Source: Leptospira chreensis (GTDB lineage Bacteria; Spirochaetota; Leptospiria; Leptospirales; Leptospiraceae). From it: a stretch of DNA of 54,539 nt. Below, piece after piece: positions 42,907 through 51,660 of this stretch. The stretch's first letter is position 1. Each line of letters opens with the position of its first letter. The DNA lies in assembly GCF_016919165.1 (NCBI RefSeq), contig NZ_JAFFPS010000019.1, positions 1 through 54,539 of the forward strand, written 5' to 3'. The position numbers and the translations under genes were made by a program. The notes beneath the pieces are model-generated. The model ran no database searches. It saw only the letters and a list, made by a program, of their open reading frames with translations, and had not been told where the DNA came from.

Positions 42907-43665
42907 CTACCGGGAAAAGAAAATGGCAGAAAAGGGTTCTTTCTTTTTTGTAAAATCAGAAGGCCCCACACCAAAGGATCTACGAAAGATCCGTGTGAAG
43001 TGAGACTGATCGGCAAACCCTCCCTCATGTGCAGCATCAATTAAGTGTGGATGGTTCGCTAAATAGTCAACTGCCTTCTTTGTTTTCAACCAAAGTCGAT
43101 ATACAGAAAATGGAACCCCAGTTTCCTCGCGAAACAAATGACGGAATCGTTCTACTGATAAAGAAGCTTCTTTTGCTAAGCGAGGGAGAGAAAAATCTTC
43201 GAGCTCTACGTTTTGAATGCTCTTTTGAATGCGGATATCCAATCTACGGCTCGTATGGTGAATAAAATCTTTATTGATGATTTCGAGAAGTAAAGTACGA
43301 ACTTTTGTACTCTGTAATTTCAGAATTTCGCCTATTCGATGTTTTGTTTCTTCAGTGAACAAATCTCCCACTTCAAATGCCGTATGATTTGCAACCAAAC
43401 TTCTATCATAAAAAAGTTGGAATCCTGTAGTTAATGGATCCAAATAAAGCAAAGTTAAATTCCCTTCCGCACACCTCATTTCATGGCTCACACCAGAAGG
43501 AATACAAACAGCCCGATATTTTTTCCAATCACCATCTGACGTGCGTAATTCAACACTACCCGAATCAGGTAAACTGATCTGAATATAAAAATGGCTATGC
43601 CGATGTGTTGAAAACCCCTCACCACGATAGGTCGCAAAATCATCCCAGATCAGAAATTGTTTCAT
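42907..43665 (-). CDS. AraC-family transcriptional regulator
   Basis: 252 aa. A cupin-like N-terminal domain (THRHSHFYIQISL) and a C-terminal double HTH with LPRLAKEASLSVERFRHLFR and HEGGFADQSHFTRIFRRSFG. Lies between a membrane protein gene (17 bp upstream) and the acyl-CoA synthetase gene, and might control either. Confidence 0.88.
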   Translation of the reverse strand: MKQFLIWDDFATYRGEGFSTHRHSHFYIQISLPDSGSVELRTSDGDWKKYRAVCIPSGVSHEMRCAEGNLTLLYLDPLTTGFQLFYDRSLVANHTAFEVGDLFTEETKHRIGEILKLQSTKVRTLLLEIINKDFIHHTSRRLDIRIQKSIQNVELEDFSLPRLAKEASLSVERFRHLFREETGVPFSVYRLWLKTKKAVDYLANHPHLIDAAHEGGFADQSHFTRIFRRSFGVGPSDFTKKKEPFSAIFFSR

Positions 43666-43682
43666 TGTTATGGATTCAAAAA

Positions 43683-44375
43683 TCAGACAGATCCCGTTTT
43701 CTTTAACTGGAAATATAGAACAAGGCTACGAATTCCAAAATAAATAAAAAAGAAAGACACAAATCCCATCATGATTTCTGCAACAAACCCATTGGAGCAA
43801 GAAACCCAAGTGCAAAAAATACTAAGGCCCGCAAATAAAGCTAAAAATCCATTTAATCGTTGTTTTTCGATAAAATAAAGAATAGATAAGATGACCATAG
43901 CAATTCCAATCGCACCCCATTTCCACCAAGTAGCAACCTCCAAACGAGGAAGGAGATCACTCACGTCTTTCAATGAGTCCAAACGAAATAAAATTTGGTC
44001 TAAAATATAATTTTCATACAAATCAAAGGGAACAATGGTTACACTAACAAAAAGACCTACACCTGCTAACCAATTGATTCTTTTAGATTCAAAGAGTATA
44101 AGACAGAAAATCAAACCTGCGTATAAAAAAGGAAAAACGATATCCAAGTTTTGACCAGCTCTCATGTCCGAACGAATTTGGATCGCCATCTCCCCACTCC
44201 CTGTTAGAAAATTTAAATCCTCCGTTGATTGAGCCAATTCAAATGCAATGATGGGAGTTCTAAAACCTTCACTCAATGTCCCTTGGCTTGGATAAATAAA
44301 AAGTCCAATGAGAGAAACGAACAATGTGGAAAAACCAAAAATGGCGATGAGTTTTTTAGATCGCAACAATTGCAT
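43683..44375 (-). CDS. Hypothetical multi-pass membrane protein
   Basis: 230 aa with about six membrane segments (IAIFGFSTLFVSLIGLFIYP, DIVFPFLYAGLIFCLILF, NWLAGVGLFVSVTIVPF and further). No family is recognised. AGGAG precedes ATG 44375. It is followed 17 bp later by the AraC gene, so the two are probably co-transcribed. Repeat copy B lies about 110 bp upstream. Confidence 0.7.
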   Translation of the reverse strand: MQLLRSKKLIAIFGFSTLFVSLIGLFIYPSQGTLSEGFRTPIIAFELAQSTEDLNFLTGSGEMAIQIRSDMRAGQNLDIVFPFLYAGLIFCLILFESKRINWLAGVGLFVSVTIVPFDLYENYILDQILFRLDSLKDVSDLLPRLEVATWWKWGAIGIAMVILSILYFIEKQRLNGFLALFAGLSIFCTWVSCSNGFVAEIMMGFVSFFFIYFGIRSLVLYFQLKKTGSV

Positions 44376-44485
44376 ACAAGAGAACTCCTAAAACAAAAAG
44401 TTTACAATCTTTCTCACGATTGTCACTCTCTAATCAGTTTCATTGAACCGAATCTGTATACGGAGTTGTATTTTTATTTTCTCGT

Positions 44486-44604
44486 TTGCGTTCCCCATTT
44501 TGTTTTTGTTTTGAAATTCTTTAGATGCCGGGTCGGGCTCCTCCGGGGTGCGCGTTCGCTCCCGTCCGCCAAACGGCGGACCAAGCCCTACCGATCCCTA
44601 ACGC
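44486..44604 (+). repeat. Dispersed structured repeat, copy B
   Basis: 119 bp, related to copy A: GCGTTCCCC at the left, GTCGGGCTCCTCCGGGGTG and TTCGCTCCCGTC in the middle, ATCCCTAACGC at the right. Hairpin GTCCGCC-AAAC-GGCGGAC (44564-44581) is the copy A stem with a compensating C-G for T-A change and a different loop. Lies between two minus-strand genes. Confidence 0.85.
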
Positions 44605-44624
44605 GGGACACTGTCTCAATTGTA

Positions 44625-45218
44625 CTACCGAAAAGCATCTTCTAATGGTTTGAATACTTCCTGACTCGTACCTACAGGCATAAAAAATCCAATGCTATCG
44701 ATAGATTTGGAAGAACCTCCATAAATTTCAATCGCCACAGAAGTTTCTGCTGTTTCCGCAATTAAAATCTCTTGGAACTTAGGATACACTTTGGTCGGTG
44801 CTAAAAAGTAAGATAAAAAATTCTTAAAAGGAAAAGAAGCACTCAGTCCATTCATTTTAGGAATGGAGAAGGTTTTAAATTTACTAGCCACTTGTTTTTT
44901 TTGTTCCGCAGAAAGTCCTTCCAATCGGCAACCGAGTACAGATCGTAATTTAGCTGGCTCCGTATCGGGGCTGTCTAAATAAATTGCTAAACTATCACAA
45001 TCAGTAATCCCAATGGACTCCCAATCTTTCTGAAAGTTTTCCCAACTGGTTCCAATATTCTCATAAGCTCCTTTATGGGTTGCAAAGTAAATTTCTGTTT
45101 GTGCGAACGATTCACGACTGACAGTGACTTGCCCAAAACCACCCATATAGCCGTAAAAGGCGACAGCGAGCAGAATCAAAGCTCCTAGCGATATCCCAAT
45201 GTATTTTAATTTATTCAT
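44625..45218 (-). CDS. Membrane-anchored GyrI-like protein
   Basis: 197 aa. One N-terminal membrane helix (YIGISLGALILLAVAFYGYM), then a soluble part with THKGAYENIGTSWENF and a C-terminal VAIEIYGGS, resembling GyrI-like small-molecule-binding folds. GGAG precedes ATG. First of several envelope genes on this strand counted from the repeat. Ligand unknown. Confidence 0.6.
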   Translation of the reverse strand: MNKLKYIGISLGALILLAVAFYGYMGGFGQVTVSRESFAQTEIYFATHKGAYENIGTSWENFQKDWESIGITDCDSLAIYLDSPDTEPAKLRSVLGCRLEGLSAEQKKQVASKFKTFSIPKMNGLSASFPFKNFLSYFLAPTKVYPKFQEILIAETAETSVAIEIYGGSSKSIDSIGFFMPVGTSQEVFKPLEDAFR

Positions 45219-45250
45219 GTTTCTCTCCAGTTTTATTCTTCAACATAAAC

Positions 45251-45862
45251 TTAATCCATTTCACTTGGAAGCGAACTTCCTGCACTCTTTTCAAATTGAA
45301 GCATTCTTTCTCGACTGATACCGATTAGGTTGTGTTTTAAGGACAACTGGTCTCCTAAAAAATCAGGAGCCAAACGAATCTCCACCACACGAAACCAAGT
45401 TTCCTTGGGTGGAACCGTAAAGGCATGATTCACACACAAACATTTGAATTTAAATCCAAAACTATGTTCTACAGGTAGAGCGGAATGCGGTGCCGCAAAA
45501 AAGTATACGGGTGTATCGGTCGGGTTTTTCATCACCAGAAGAAATTGTTTTTTAGAACCTGGTTTCAGAACTAAACTACTTTCAGGAATGATATCCCCAA
45601 AGGGAGTTTGTTTTCCTTCTTTTACGGATCCGGTAGTCCATAAAGCAAGAGTTTGAGCCCCACTTGGTTCTCTAATTTCCATCTGTAAGGGAAGCGTTGT
45701 ATTTTCCCATTGGATTTGAATCGAAACCTTACTTGCCTTTATTGGATTGGATATAGAAGTTTCAGTATGAGAATGTTCGTTTTTTTCACCTTCGCCTCCA
45801 CAGGAGAAGGTGAAAAAAAAAAGTACAAACCAAATAACAACTGTATTTTGATAGAATTTCAT
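45251..45862 (-). CDS. Lipoprotein with Cox11/CtaG-like CxC motif
   Basis: 203 aa from ATG 45862. Lipobox FTFSC near residue 21, then a Gly/Glu/His-rich linker. The core TPVYFFAAPHSALPVEHSFG followed by FKCLCVNHAFTVPPKE and IRLAPDF recalls Cox11/CtaG, where a CFCF motif lies in the same setting and binds copper. This would be a lipid-anchored rather than membrane-spanning version. Homology is by pattern only. Confidence 0.55.
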   Translation of the reverse strand: MKFYQNTVVIWFVLFFFTFSCGGEGEKNEHSHTETSISNPIKASKVSIQIQWENTTLPLQMEIREPSGAQTLALWTTGSVKEGKQTPFGDIIPESSLVLKPGSKKQFLLVMKNPTDTPVYFFAAPHSALPVEHSFGFKFKCLCVNHAFTVPPKETWFRVVEIRLAPDFLGDQLSLKHNLIGISRERMLQFEKSAGSSLPSEMD

Positions 45863-45875
45863 TTTTATCAAAACT

Positions 45876-47345
45876 CTATTCCAAACTTAGTTCCAAGGTG
45901 GAGAAATCTAAGTTTTCTGTTTTTTTAGAATTAGTTAAATAGAATTGTTTTCCACGCATTTGTAAGGTCACAAACTCCTGGAAAATTTTTTCTGTATTGT
46001 TGGGATCAGGATTTTTGACAAGGTTACAATCTCTTCCGCATCCATTACAATCTCCTCCACCGTAGTCTAAGAAATTTGTAAAAGTTTGTTTGCGAAGGAA
46101 TCCAAAAATTCGCATATGAATTTTTCCTGGAGAAATTTCTTTGATTTCATAATTTCCCATTCCATAAAAACGATGACTGCTTTCTTCATTGGCATCATAA
46201 TTAGTTCGAGCAGTAGATCCTTCTAAAAAGAAAGTTCCATCCGAACGGAGCCGAATCGTCCAATCAGAGGAAGTTGGTGGATCTAAATTCTCTTCTACCT
46301 GGACTTCCGTTTCTGCGCCTGTTGGCAAATCAGAAACCGCCTCCTCTGCAACTTCTGTCACTTCCCTACCTGTCAAACCACGATTGAGTACCTTTCGTAA
46401 CGATGCCTTCGCAAATGCATCAAAGTTTTTTGCCGCAGTATCTTTTGATTTGGGGAGAGTGTCCATGGCAAACCAATCTCCATCATCTCCAAAACGTAAC
46501 TCAGATAAGACGATCCCTTTCTCCGTTAACCCAGGATAAATTTCTTCCACTTTCATTGTTAATTTTTTTCCTTTGAAAGGAGTGGGCAGTTGGACTTCTT
46601 GACTACCCATGGTATCTTCTAGATTGATTTTTGCCGAATACCCATCATCCCCTGTCAAAAGGAAAGATTTAACTCGACCGTTTTTAATACAATGGACATC
46701 AGATCTTTGGTATCCATTCCAAATCTTCAACACAGATATTTTTTTCTTATCCGCAAAATCAAAGTTAAATGCAACACCAACTCCACCTTTGATTGATGAA
46801 TATCCATTTTCATATTTGGAATCAAAAAGATTCATAACGGAATATGTGGGTTCCGGAGAAGCCGTCTCGGAAGCGGAAACAGAACCCGAGATAATTTCTG
46901 GCGCATACGTTCTATAGGTCCTTTGTTTTTCATCATAAAACTTAACAGACTTGAGGCAGATATTTTGGTTTCTTTGAAAGTTTAAAGTAACTGACCTTGC
47001 CTGCACTACTGGGTCAAAACTGACTTCTGAATTGGATTTTTGAACGTCTGTACTCGCATAAACTTCATCAAAGTTAACATAGGCAGCAATACGATCTTTG
47101 AATGGGCCTGAACACGATTCAATAGAAACCTTACTTAAAGAAAAAGCATTGTCTGCATAAAAATGCAATTTGACAAACTCGGCACCAGGTTCTGCTTTCC
47201 ATTCTTTTCCATCTAACACAAGAAAGGGGAGACCATTTTCCATTGATGTAGAGGTAACCATAGAAAAGTGGAGTTTTTTACCACAATTCACCGTCAAAAC
47301 TGCGATTAGGATCAAAAGCGGAAGCAAATACGATCTAAGTTTCAT
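45876..47345 (-). CDS. Lipoprotein with discoidin-like domain
   Basis: 489 aa with lipobox LTVNC near residue 21. The middle (about 150-290) has SVMNLFDSKYENGYSS and LKIWNGYQRSD, the pattern of F5/8C-like (NADase-type) glycan-binding domains seen in leptospiral lipoproteins. A Cys cluster CNGCGRDC lies near residue 438. It ends 13 bp before the CxC lipoprotein gene, suggesting a shared transcript. Confidence 0.7.
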   Translation of the reverse strand: MKLRSYLLPLLILIAVLTVNCGKKLHFSMVTSTSMENGLPFLVLDGKEWKAEPGAEFVKLHFYADNAFSLSKVSIESCSGPFKDRIAAYVNFDEVYASTDVQKSNSEVSFDPVVQARSVTLNFQRNQNICLKSVKFYDEKQRTYRTYAPEIISGSVSASETASPEPTYSVMNLFDSKYENGYSSIKGGVGVAFNFDFADKKKISVLKIWNGYQRSDVHCIKNGRVKSFLLTGDDGYSAKINLEDTMGSQEVQLPTPFKGKKLTMKVEEIYPGLTEKGIVLSELRFGDDGDWFAMDTLPKSKDTAAKNFDAFAKASLRKVLNRGLTGREVTEVAEEAVSDLPTGAETEVQVEENLDPPTSSDWTIRLRSDGTFFLEGSTARTNYDANEESSHRFYGMGNYEIKEISPGKIHMRIFGFLRKQTFTNFLDYGGGDCNGCGRDCNLVKNPDPNNTEKIFQEFVTLQMRGKQFYLTNSKKTENLDFSTLELSLE

Positions 47346-47407
47346 ATCCTGTCCTTACAAAATGTGGATCAAGGAGAACTCATTGTACAAAGAAGGCAAG
47401 ATATTTT

Positions 47408-48337
47408 TTAATGACTGGCTGTGTCTTTTAAAACCCTTTCCCAAGACTCAGCATTCAATGCCCCCACAATCCAACGACCATTGACCCAAAACGTGGGAAC
47501 AGAACTCACTCCCAATGCAATAGCTTCCTTCATATCACTTCGCACTTGGGAAATATATTTCGAAGAAAGAGTCTTCGCCTGGCACTCCTGAAACGGTTCC
47601 CATTCAGTGACCTGCAGTTCATCGCCACGCATTATTTTTTTGGATTGAGAGTATAACAACTGCATATGGGTCTGAAAATTCCCTGGATCTTTTTCCCATA
47701 AACAACGACCGAGAGCCAAAGGACGAAGTCCCTCATCAGATTCCCCATCCAAAGGAAAATCTTTATGTACATAAAAAATCTGAGATTTGTATTTTGCCAA
47801 AAGATTTTTAGTATGGGGAAAGGTATCCTTACAAAAACCACATAAGTAATCGCTCCATTCCACAATGACCCATTTCGAATCCGAAGAACCGAACTTAGGT
47901 GAGTATTTCAAATCCAATCGTTTCAAAATATTGGCATTATTAGTTGAGAGAGTTTTTTCTTGCCACTGTATTCCTGCTTGGTGAAATAACCGACTCCAAA
48001 CAATGCGAATCCGAATCGATTCCCTTAGTCGGTCAATGGCATCGGTATCTGAAATCTCAGGTGGTAGAGATTTTCTTTCCTTGGACCAAAACTTTCCAAT
48101 TTCCTTGTCCGTAACTTGGGAACGTTCCCATTCTCTCCATTCCGTTAGGGTCTTACCTTGGTGGCGTGCTTCTTCATTTAACCTCGCCAAATGAGAGTCA
48201 GATGATAAAGAGCGCTTAATGGTTTCTTCACTCGGCAGAGATTCTGGTAGAAAAGCATCCTGTTTGGCATTTTCGCCACAGGATAAAAAGAAAAGAATCA
48301 AAAGAAGAAGAGGCACAATCAAAATTTCTCTAAACAA
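47408..48337 (-). CDS. DsbA-like thioredoxin-fold lipoprotein
   Basis: 309 aa. Lipobox FFLSC near residue 20. A thioredoxin-fold domain in the second half has active site DYLCGFCKDTFP near residue 165 and cis-Pro loop SSVPTFWVNGR near 285, as in DsbA/DsbG-like oxidoreductases. An N-terminal helical region (about 30-130) precedes it. It may maintain disulfides of the Cys-rich lipoproteins encoded next to it. The start is TTG 48337; no ATG precedes the lipobox. Confidence 0.8.
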   Translation of the reverse strand: MFREILIVPLLLLILFFLSCGENAKQDAFLPESLPSEETIKRSLSSDSHLARLNEEARHQGKTLTEWREWERSQVTDKEIGKFWSKERKSLPPEISDTDAIDRLRESIRIRIVWSRLFHQAGIQWQEKTLSTNNANILKRLDLKYSPKFGSSDSKWVIVEWSDYLCGFCKDTFPHTKNLLAKYKSQIFYVHKDFPLDGESDEGLRPLALGRCLWEKDPGNFQTHMQLLYSQSKKIMRGDELQVTEWEPFQECQAKTLSSKYISQVRSDMKEAIALGVSSVPTFWVNGRWIVGALNAESWERVLKDTASH

Positions 48338-48438
48338 AATCCCAAGGCAAGATTTTTAATCATCCGCATTCAAATTAAAGAAATAAAACTCTCGCTTTTC
48401 TATCAACATCTGTTTCATTTACCTCCGAGGTATTCAGA

Positions 48439-48825
48439 ATGAATTTTATCTTTTCTCATATCAAATGGATCATGCTCGTTTCAGGGATCATTACTTGTTC
48501 CATGATCCTGTCTGCCCTTCATCCAAGTTTAGGACTCACATTAACCTTTGGTGATACTCTCAGTGGTGATTTATCCAATATCATTGTTCGGAATTGGGGA
48601 GCATTGATTGCGCTTGTCGGAGGAATGTTAGTTTACGGCGCCTATAACGAACCAAATCGGAATTTGGTTCTTGTCGTAGCCTCAATTAGCAAAAGCACTT
48701 TTGTTCTACTCAATTTGATTTATGGTAGTGCATACTTTGCAAAATCGGGAGTAGCCTTAGTATTTGATTCGGCTCTCGTGATTATCTTTGTTTCGTATCT
48801 ACTTTTGCATCAATCAAAGAAATAA
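48439..48825 (+). CDS. Hypothetical four-helix membrane protein
   Basis: 128 aa with four hydrophobic segments (IMLVSGIITCSMILSAL, WGALIALVGGMLVYGAY, LVLVVASISKSTFVLLNLIY, LVFDSALVIIFVSYLLL). Small membrane protein of unknown role. ATG is near a weak GAGG. It is divergent from the DsbA-like gene. Confidence 0.65.
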   Translation: MNFIFSHIKWIMLVSGIITCSMILSALHPSLGLTLTFGDTLSGDLSNIIVRNWGALIALVGGMLVYGAYNEPNRNLVLVVASISKSTFVLLNLIYGSAYFAKSGVALVFDSALVIIFVSYLLLHQSKK

Positions 48826-48903
48826 AAAGAATCCAGAAAACTTAAAATAGAAAACCAATGACTGGGATCACCCTGCGGTGCGTAAAAATAAATTTTACCT
48901 TTA

Positions 48904-49569
48904 TTACCTACTCATCGCATCTTCCAAAAATTGATTCAAAGGATATAAGTTCCGAAACGATTTCACGGTCTCGCTTGCAAAGTCATTGGAAGTTAAATCG
49001 GCATTTTTTATTTTTTTAGCAACGGCAAAACCTTTGTATTTCAAAAGTTCAATCATCGGATGATCCTTAGCAAAACCTTTCGGTGCCGTTTTTAATTTTT
49101 CTGCATAAAACTCTGTTCCAAAATCCTGAACAAACTTAGGATCTTTCAAAATTTTTTGGAATGTTTTGGAATCGGCAATCATCCTTTCTCTAATTTTAAA
49201 TAATGATTTTGGATCTGGTTGGTAAGAACCGCCACCGATCAAAGAGTCATTTGGTTCGATATGCAGATAATAACCAGTGCCTTCAATTTTTTTGCCCCCT
49301 CCTCTCATAAAGATTCCGAAGTGAGTTTTGTAAGGACTTTTATCTTTTGAAAAACGCACATCTTTATAAATTCTAAAAATACAAGACTTCGGATCGACAC
49401 CTTTCAAACTTTTATCAAACTTTTCAATTTCAGATAATAAATATCCAGTGAGGGATACCAATTCACTTTGAATTTCAGTAAACCTATCTTTGTTTTCGAT
49501 AAACCAATTCCGGTTGTTATTCAATTTTAGTTCCGATAAAAAATTTAGAATATTTTTACTAATTTTCAT
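48904..49569 (-). CDS. DUF2461 family protein
   Basis: 221 aa. NNRNWFIENKDRFTEIQSEL near the N-terminus, FRIYKDVRFSKDKSPYKTHFG near residue 67 and YYLHIEPNDSLIGGGSYQPD near 100 are the hallmarks of this uncharacterised family. A broken partial copy of this gene lies at 52546-52683. Its role is unknown. Confidence 0.85.
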   Translation of the reverse strand: MKISKNILNFLSELKLNNNRNWFIENKDRFTEIQSELVSLTGYLLSEIEKFDKSLKGVDPKSCIFRIYKDVRFSKDKSPYKTHFGIFMRGGGKKIEGTGYYLHIEPNDSLIGGGSYQPDPKSLFKIRERMIADSKTFQKILKDPKFVQDFGTEFYAEKLKTAPKGFAKDHPMIELLKYKGFAVAKKIKNADLTSNDFASETVKSFRNLYPLNQFLEDAMSR

Positions 49570-49684
49570 TGCTTAAGAATTTCCCATTTCGCCATTTTGA
49601 TTTTTATCGAAGAATTCGTAAAATAGAATGGAGTAGTCACATAACACAGTTTACAAAACTTTTTCACAAGAAACGATCGCATTT

Positions 49685-50581
49685 ATGACTGAATCTTTTT
49701 CCTTTCTTGAAATTATACACAGGGCTTTAGCGCAAACAGTCGGCCCCATGAGTGCGTACGAAATCTGGAAATTGGCAGAAAAGAAAAAATGGGAAATGGA
49801 TCCTCCGGGGAAAATGCCGTGGATAACTATCGCCGCTCAAATTTATGTAGATATCAAAAAAGAGCCATATTCCATGTTTCTGCAGGTGAGTAAAAGACCT
49901 AGACGTTTTGTTTTGAGCGAGTGGGGAGAAGCCGTCGATAGAATGATTTCTAAAATTAATTCCATTGTTTTGGAAAAAGAAAACACTCCTATAAAAGAAA
50001 GAGAGTTACACCCAACTCTTGTAAAATTTGTGTTTACCCACCCGCACTTCAAAGCCTACACAAAGACGATCTATCATGAAATTTCATCCAAAACAACGAA
50101 AGGAAAAAATCGATGGTTACATCCAGATCTTGTCGGAGTCAGATTCAATTTTATTAAATATACAGAGGAAACAGTTACCCTTCAAAAATTAATGGCAGTC
50201 GCTGATTGTTACCTCTTCTCCTTCGAGTTAAAAGTAAATTTGCATTTTGGAAATCTCAGACAGGCATTCTTCCAAGCTGTGTCCAATTCTTCCTGGGCTA
50301 ACGAAGGTTATTTAGCCGCGGTAAATATAGAGGAGGACCCTGACTTAATGGATGAATTAGCAAGACTGAGTCAAGCATTTGGGATTGGCATCATTAAATT
50401 GAATCCCACCAAGCCAGAAGAAAGTGAAATTTTATTCCAATCAAACTCAAAAATAGATTTAGATTTTGCAACAATCGACCGTTTGGCGGAAGATAATAAA
50501 AACTTCAGAGACTTTTTGAAAAACATTGCAGCGGATGTAAAACTAGGAAAAGTCAAAAGTCTATATGATCCAAGAGAATAG
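49685..50581 (+). CDS. HrgA-like protein (HARE-HTH with endonuclease-like C-terminus)
   Basis: 298 aa. Residues about 5-80 form a HARE-HTH winged helix (ALAQTVGPMSAYEIWKLAEK then FLQVSKRPRRFVLSEWG). The remainder has HPDLVGVRFNF and FELKVNLHFGNLRQAFFQAV, where the D and ExK residues resemble a PD-(D/E)xK nuclease core. This is the COG2958/HrgA pattern. It stands alone with no methylase partner. Its biological role is not established. Confidence 0.72.
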   Translation: MTESFSFLEIIHRALAQTVGPMSAYEIWKLAEKKKWEMDPPGKMPWITIAAQIYVDIKKEPYSMFLQVSKRPRRFVLSEWGEAVDRMISKINSIVLEKENTPIKERELHPTLVKFVFTHPHFKAYTKTIYHEISSKTTKGKNRWLHPDLVGVRFNFIKYTEETVTLQKLMAVADCYLFSFELKVNLHFGNLRQAFFQAVSNSSWANEGYLAAVNIEEDPDLMDELARLSQAFGIGIIKLNPTKPEESEILFQSNSKIDLDFATIDRLAEDNKNFRDFLKNIAADVKLGKVKSLYDPRE

Positions 50582-50617
50582 ATACAAATCAATTGTGTAT
50601 TTGGTGCTTTGCCAAGC

Positions 50618-50748
50618 GGGCGTTCCCAATGGGATTCTTGTTTGGCACTTAAATCTGATAAGGGTCGGACTCTTCCGGGGTGCGCGTTCGCTCCCGTCCC
50701 CCGCCATCTAACGATGACAGGTGACCAAGCCCTCCAGATTCCTAACGC
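50618..50748 (+). repeat. Dispersed structured repeat, copy C
   Basis: 131 bp, GGGCGTTCCC to CCTAACGC. The core GGGGTGCGCGTTCGCTCCC is identical to copy B. The hairpin arm is longer and different (CATC-TAAC-GATG, flanked by GTC/GAC and CC/GG pairs). Lies just after the HrgA-like gene. Confidence 0.85.
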
Positions 50749-51206
50749 GAGGAAATCTTCCCGTATCGCTTTATAAGCGAATTAATGATTCGATGTTTCT
50801 TTCTTAGAACCAACATATCAGAAGTAAATTAGTCCCAATTGTATCCGTTTTTGCCACCGGATGTCATTTCCTATGGTGAATTCATAAAATAGTTCGTTTT
50901 TGTACTAAATAGCAAGAATATGAAGGAATTGAGAATGTCTCTATTCAGCGCACAAAAAACATTTGTTAATCGATATTTCTGGGATACTCCTTGCTAAATA
51001 AAGTCATTTGCCATTTAATGGTAAATGATTCACAGCATTATCGTTCATTTAACCACTAGAGTAGTCCCCCACTTTCTTGCATTCTGATCTCTTCTTTAAG
51101 TTTTCCCCTGCATTTTCGTTGAGTTTTTACCCGATCTCCCATATGGGTTAGTTGTATTTAAATTTTCAATATTGAAGAATCAAAAATAAACTTTTGAGGA
51201 CATCAC
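50749..51206. other. Intergenic region before RRM gene
   Basis: About 460 bp with no convincing gene. A 25-bp imperfect palindrome (51004-51028, TCATTT...AAATGA with CCATT/AATGG inside) and palindromes CCCATATGGG (51138-51147) and TTCAATATTGAA (51165-51176) precede the RRM gene. A 25-codon open frame (50920-50997) has no ribosome site and is not called. Confidence 0.5.
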
Positions 51207-51470
51207 ATGTCAGTAAACATATACGTAGGTAACCTTTCTTATGAAATGACGGAAGGAAAGTTAAATGAACTTTTTTCCGCACACGGAGCAGTTACATCTG
51301 CAAAAATCATTATGGACCAGTATTCTGGTAATTCTAAAGGTTTCGGTTTTATCGAAATGAAAGAACGTAGCGATGCAGATAAAGCAATCAGCGATTTGAA
51401 TGGAAAAAACATTCTAAACCGCGAAATGAAAGTAAACATCGCTAAACCAAAAACAAACAACTGGAACTAA
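51207..51470 (+). CDS. RRM-domain RNA-binding protein
   Basis: 87 aa single RNA recognition motif. RNP2 IYVGNL at residue 5 and RNP1 KGFGFIEM near 44 are intact. Such small proteins bind single-stranded RNA; a cold-shock role is known for cyanobacterial homologues and only inferred here. TTTTGAGGA precedes ATG. A hairpin follows at 51492. Confidence 0.93.
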   Translation: MSVNIYVGNLSYEMTEGKLNELFSAHGAVTSAKIIMDQYSGNSKGFGFIEMKERSDADKAISDLNGKNILNREMKVNIAKPKTNNWN

Positions 51471-51491
51471 GTTCCATTTAATTTTTGATTT

Positions 51492-51518
51492 CAGCCTTGA
51501 ATGCAGATTCAAAGGCTG
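51492..51518. terminator. Hairpin after RRM gene
   Basis: CAGCCTTGAAT (51492-51502) pairs with ATTCAAAGGCTG (51507-51518) with one bulge and a 4-nt loop. Twenty bases after the stop. No clear T-run follows, so termination is likely but not certain. Confidence 0.5.
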
Positions 51519-51660
51519 GGGTCAAAATATGGAATGCTTACCCTATTTTCTTCCCCGATTTCGGTAATTACATCTAAGTCAAAATTTCCCTAACAACTCT
51601 ATAAATCAAGACCGCTTAACAAGCATTATCCCAAACATTAAATAGATTGAAGTTTGCGAT

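Noticed and set aside
44229..44645. 138-codon open frame on plus strand
   Set aside because: Covers repeat copy B and the 5' end of a membrane protein gene; the translation is low complexity and not conserved in pattern.
50920..50997. 25-codon open frame before the RRM gene
   Set aside because: No ribosome site, no signal or family feature, and short enough to occur by chance.
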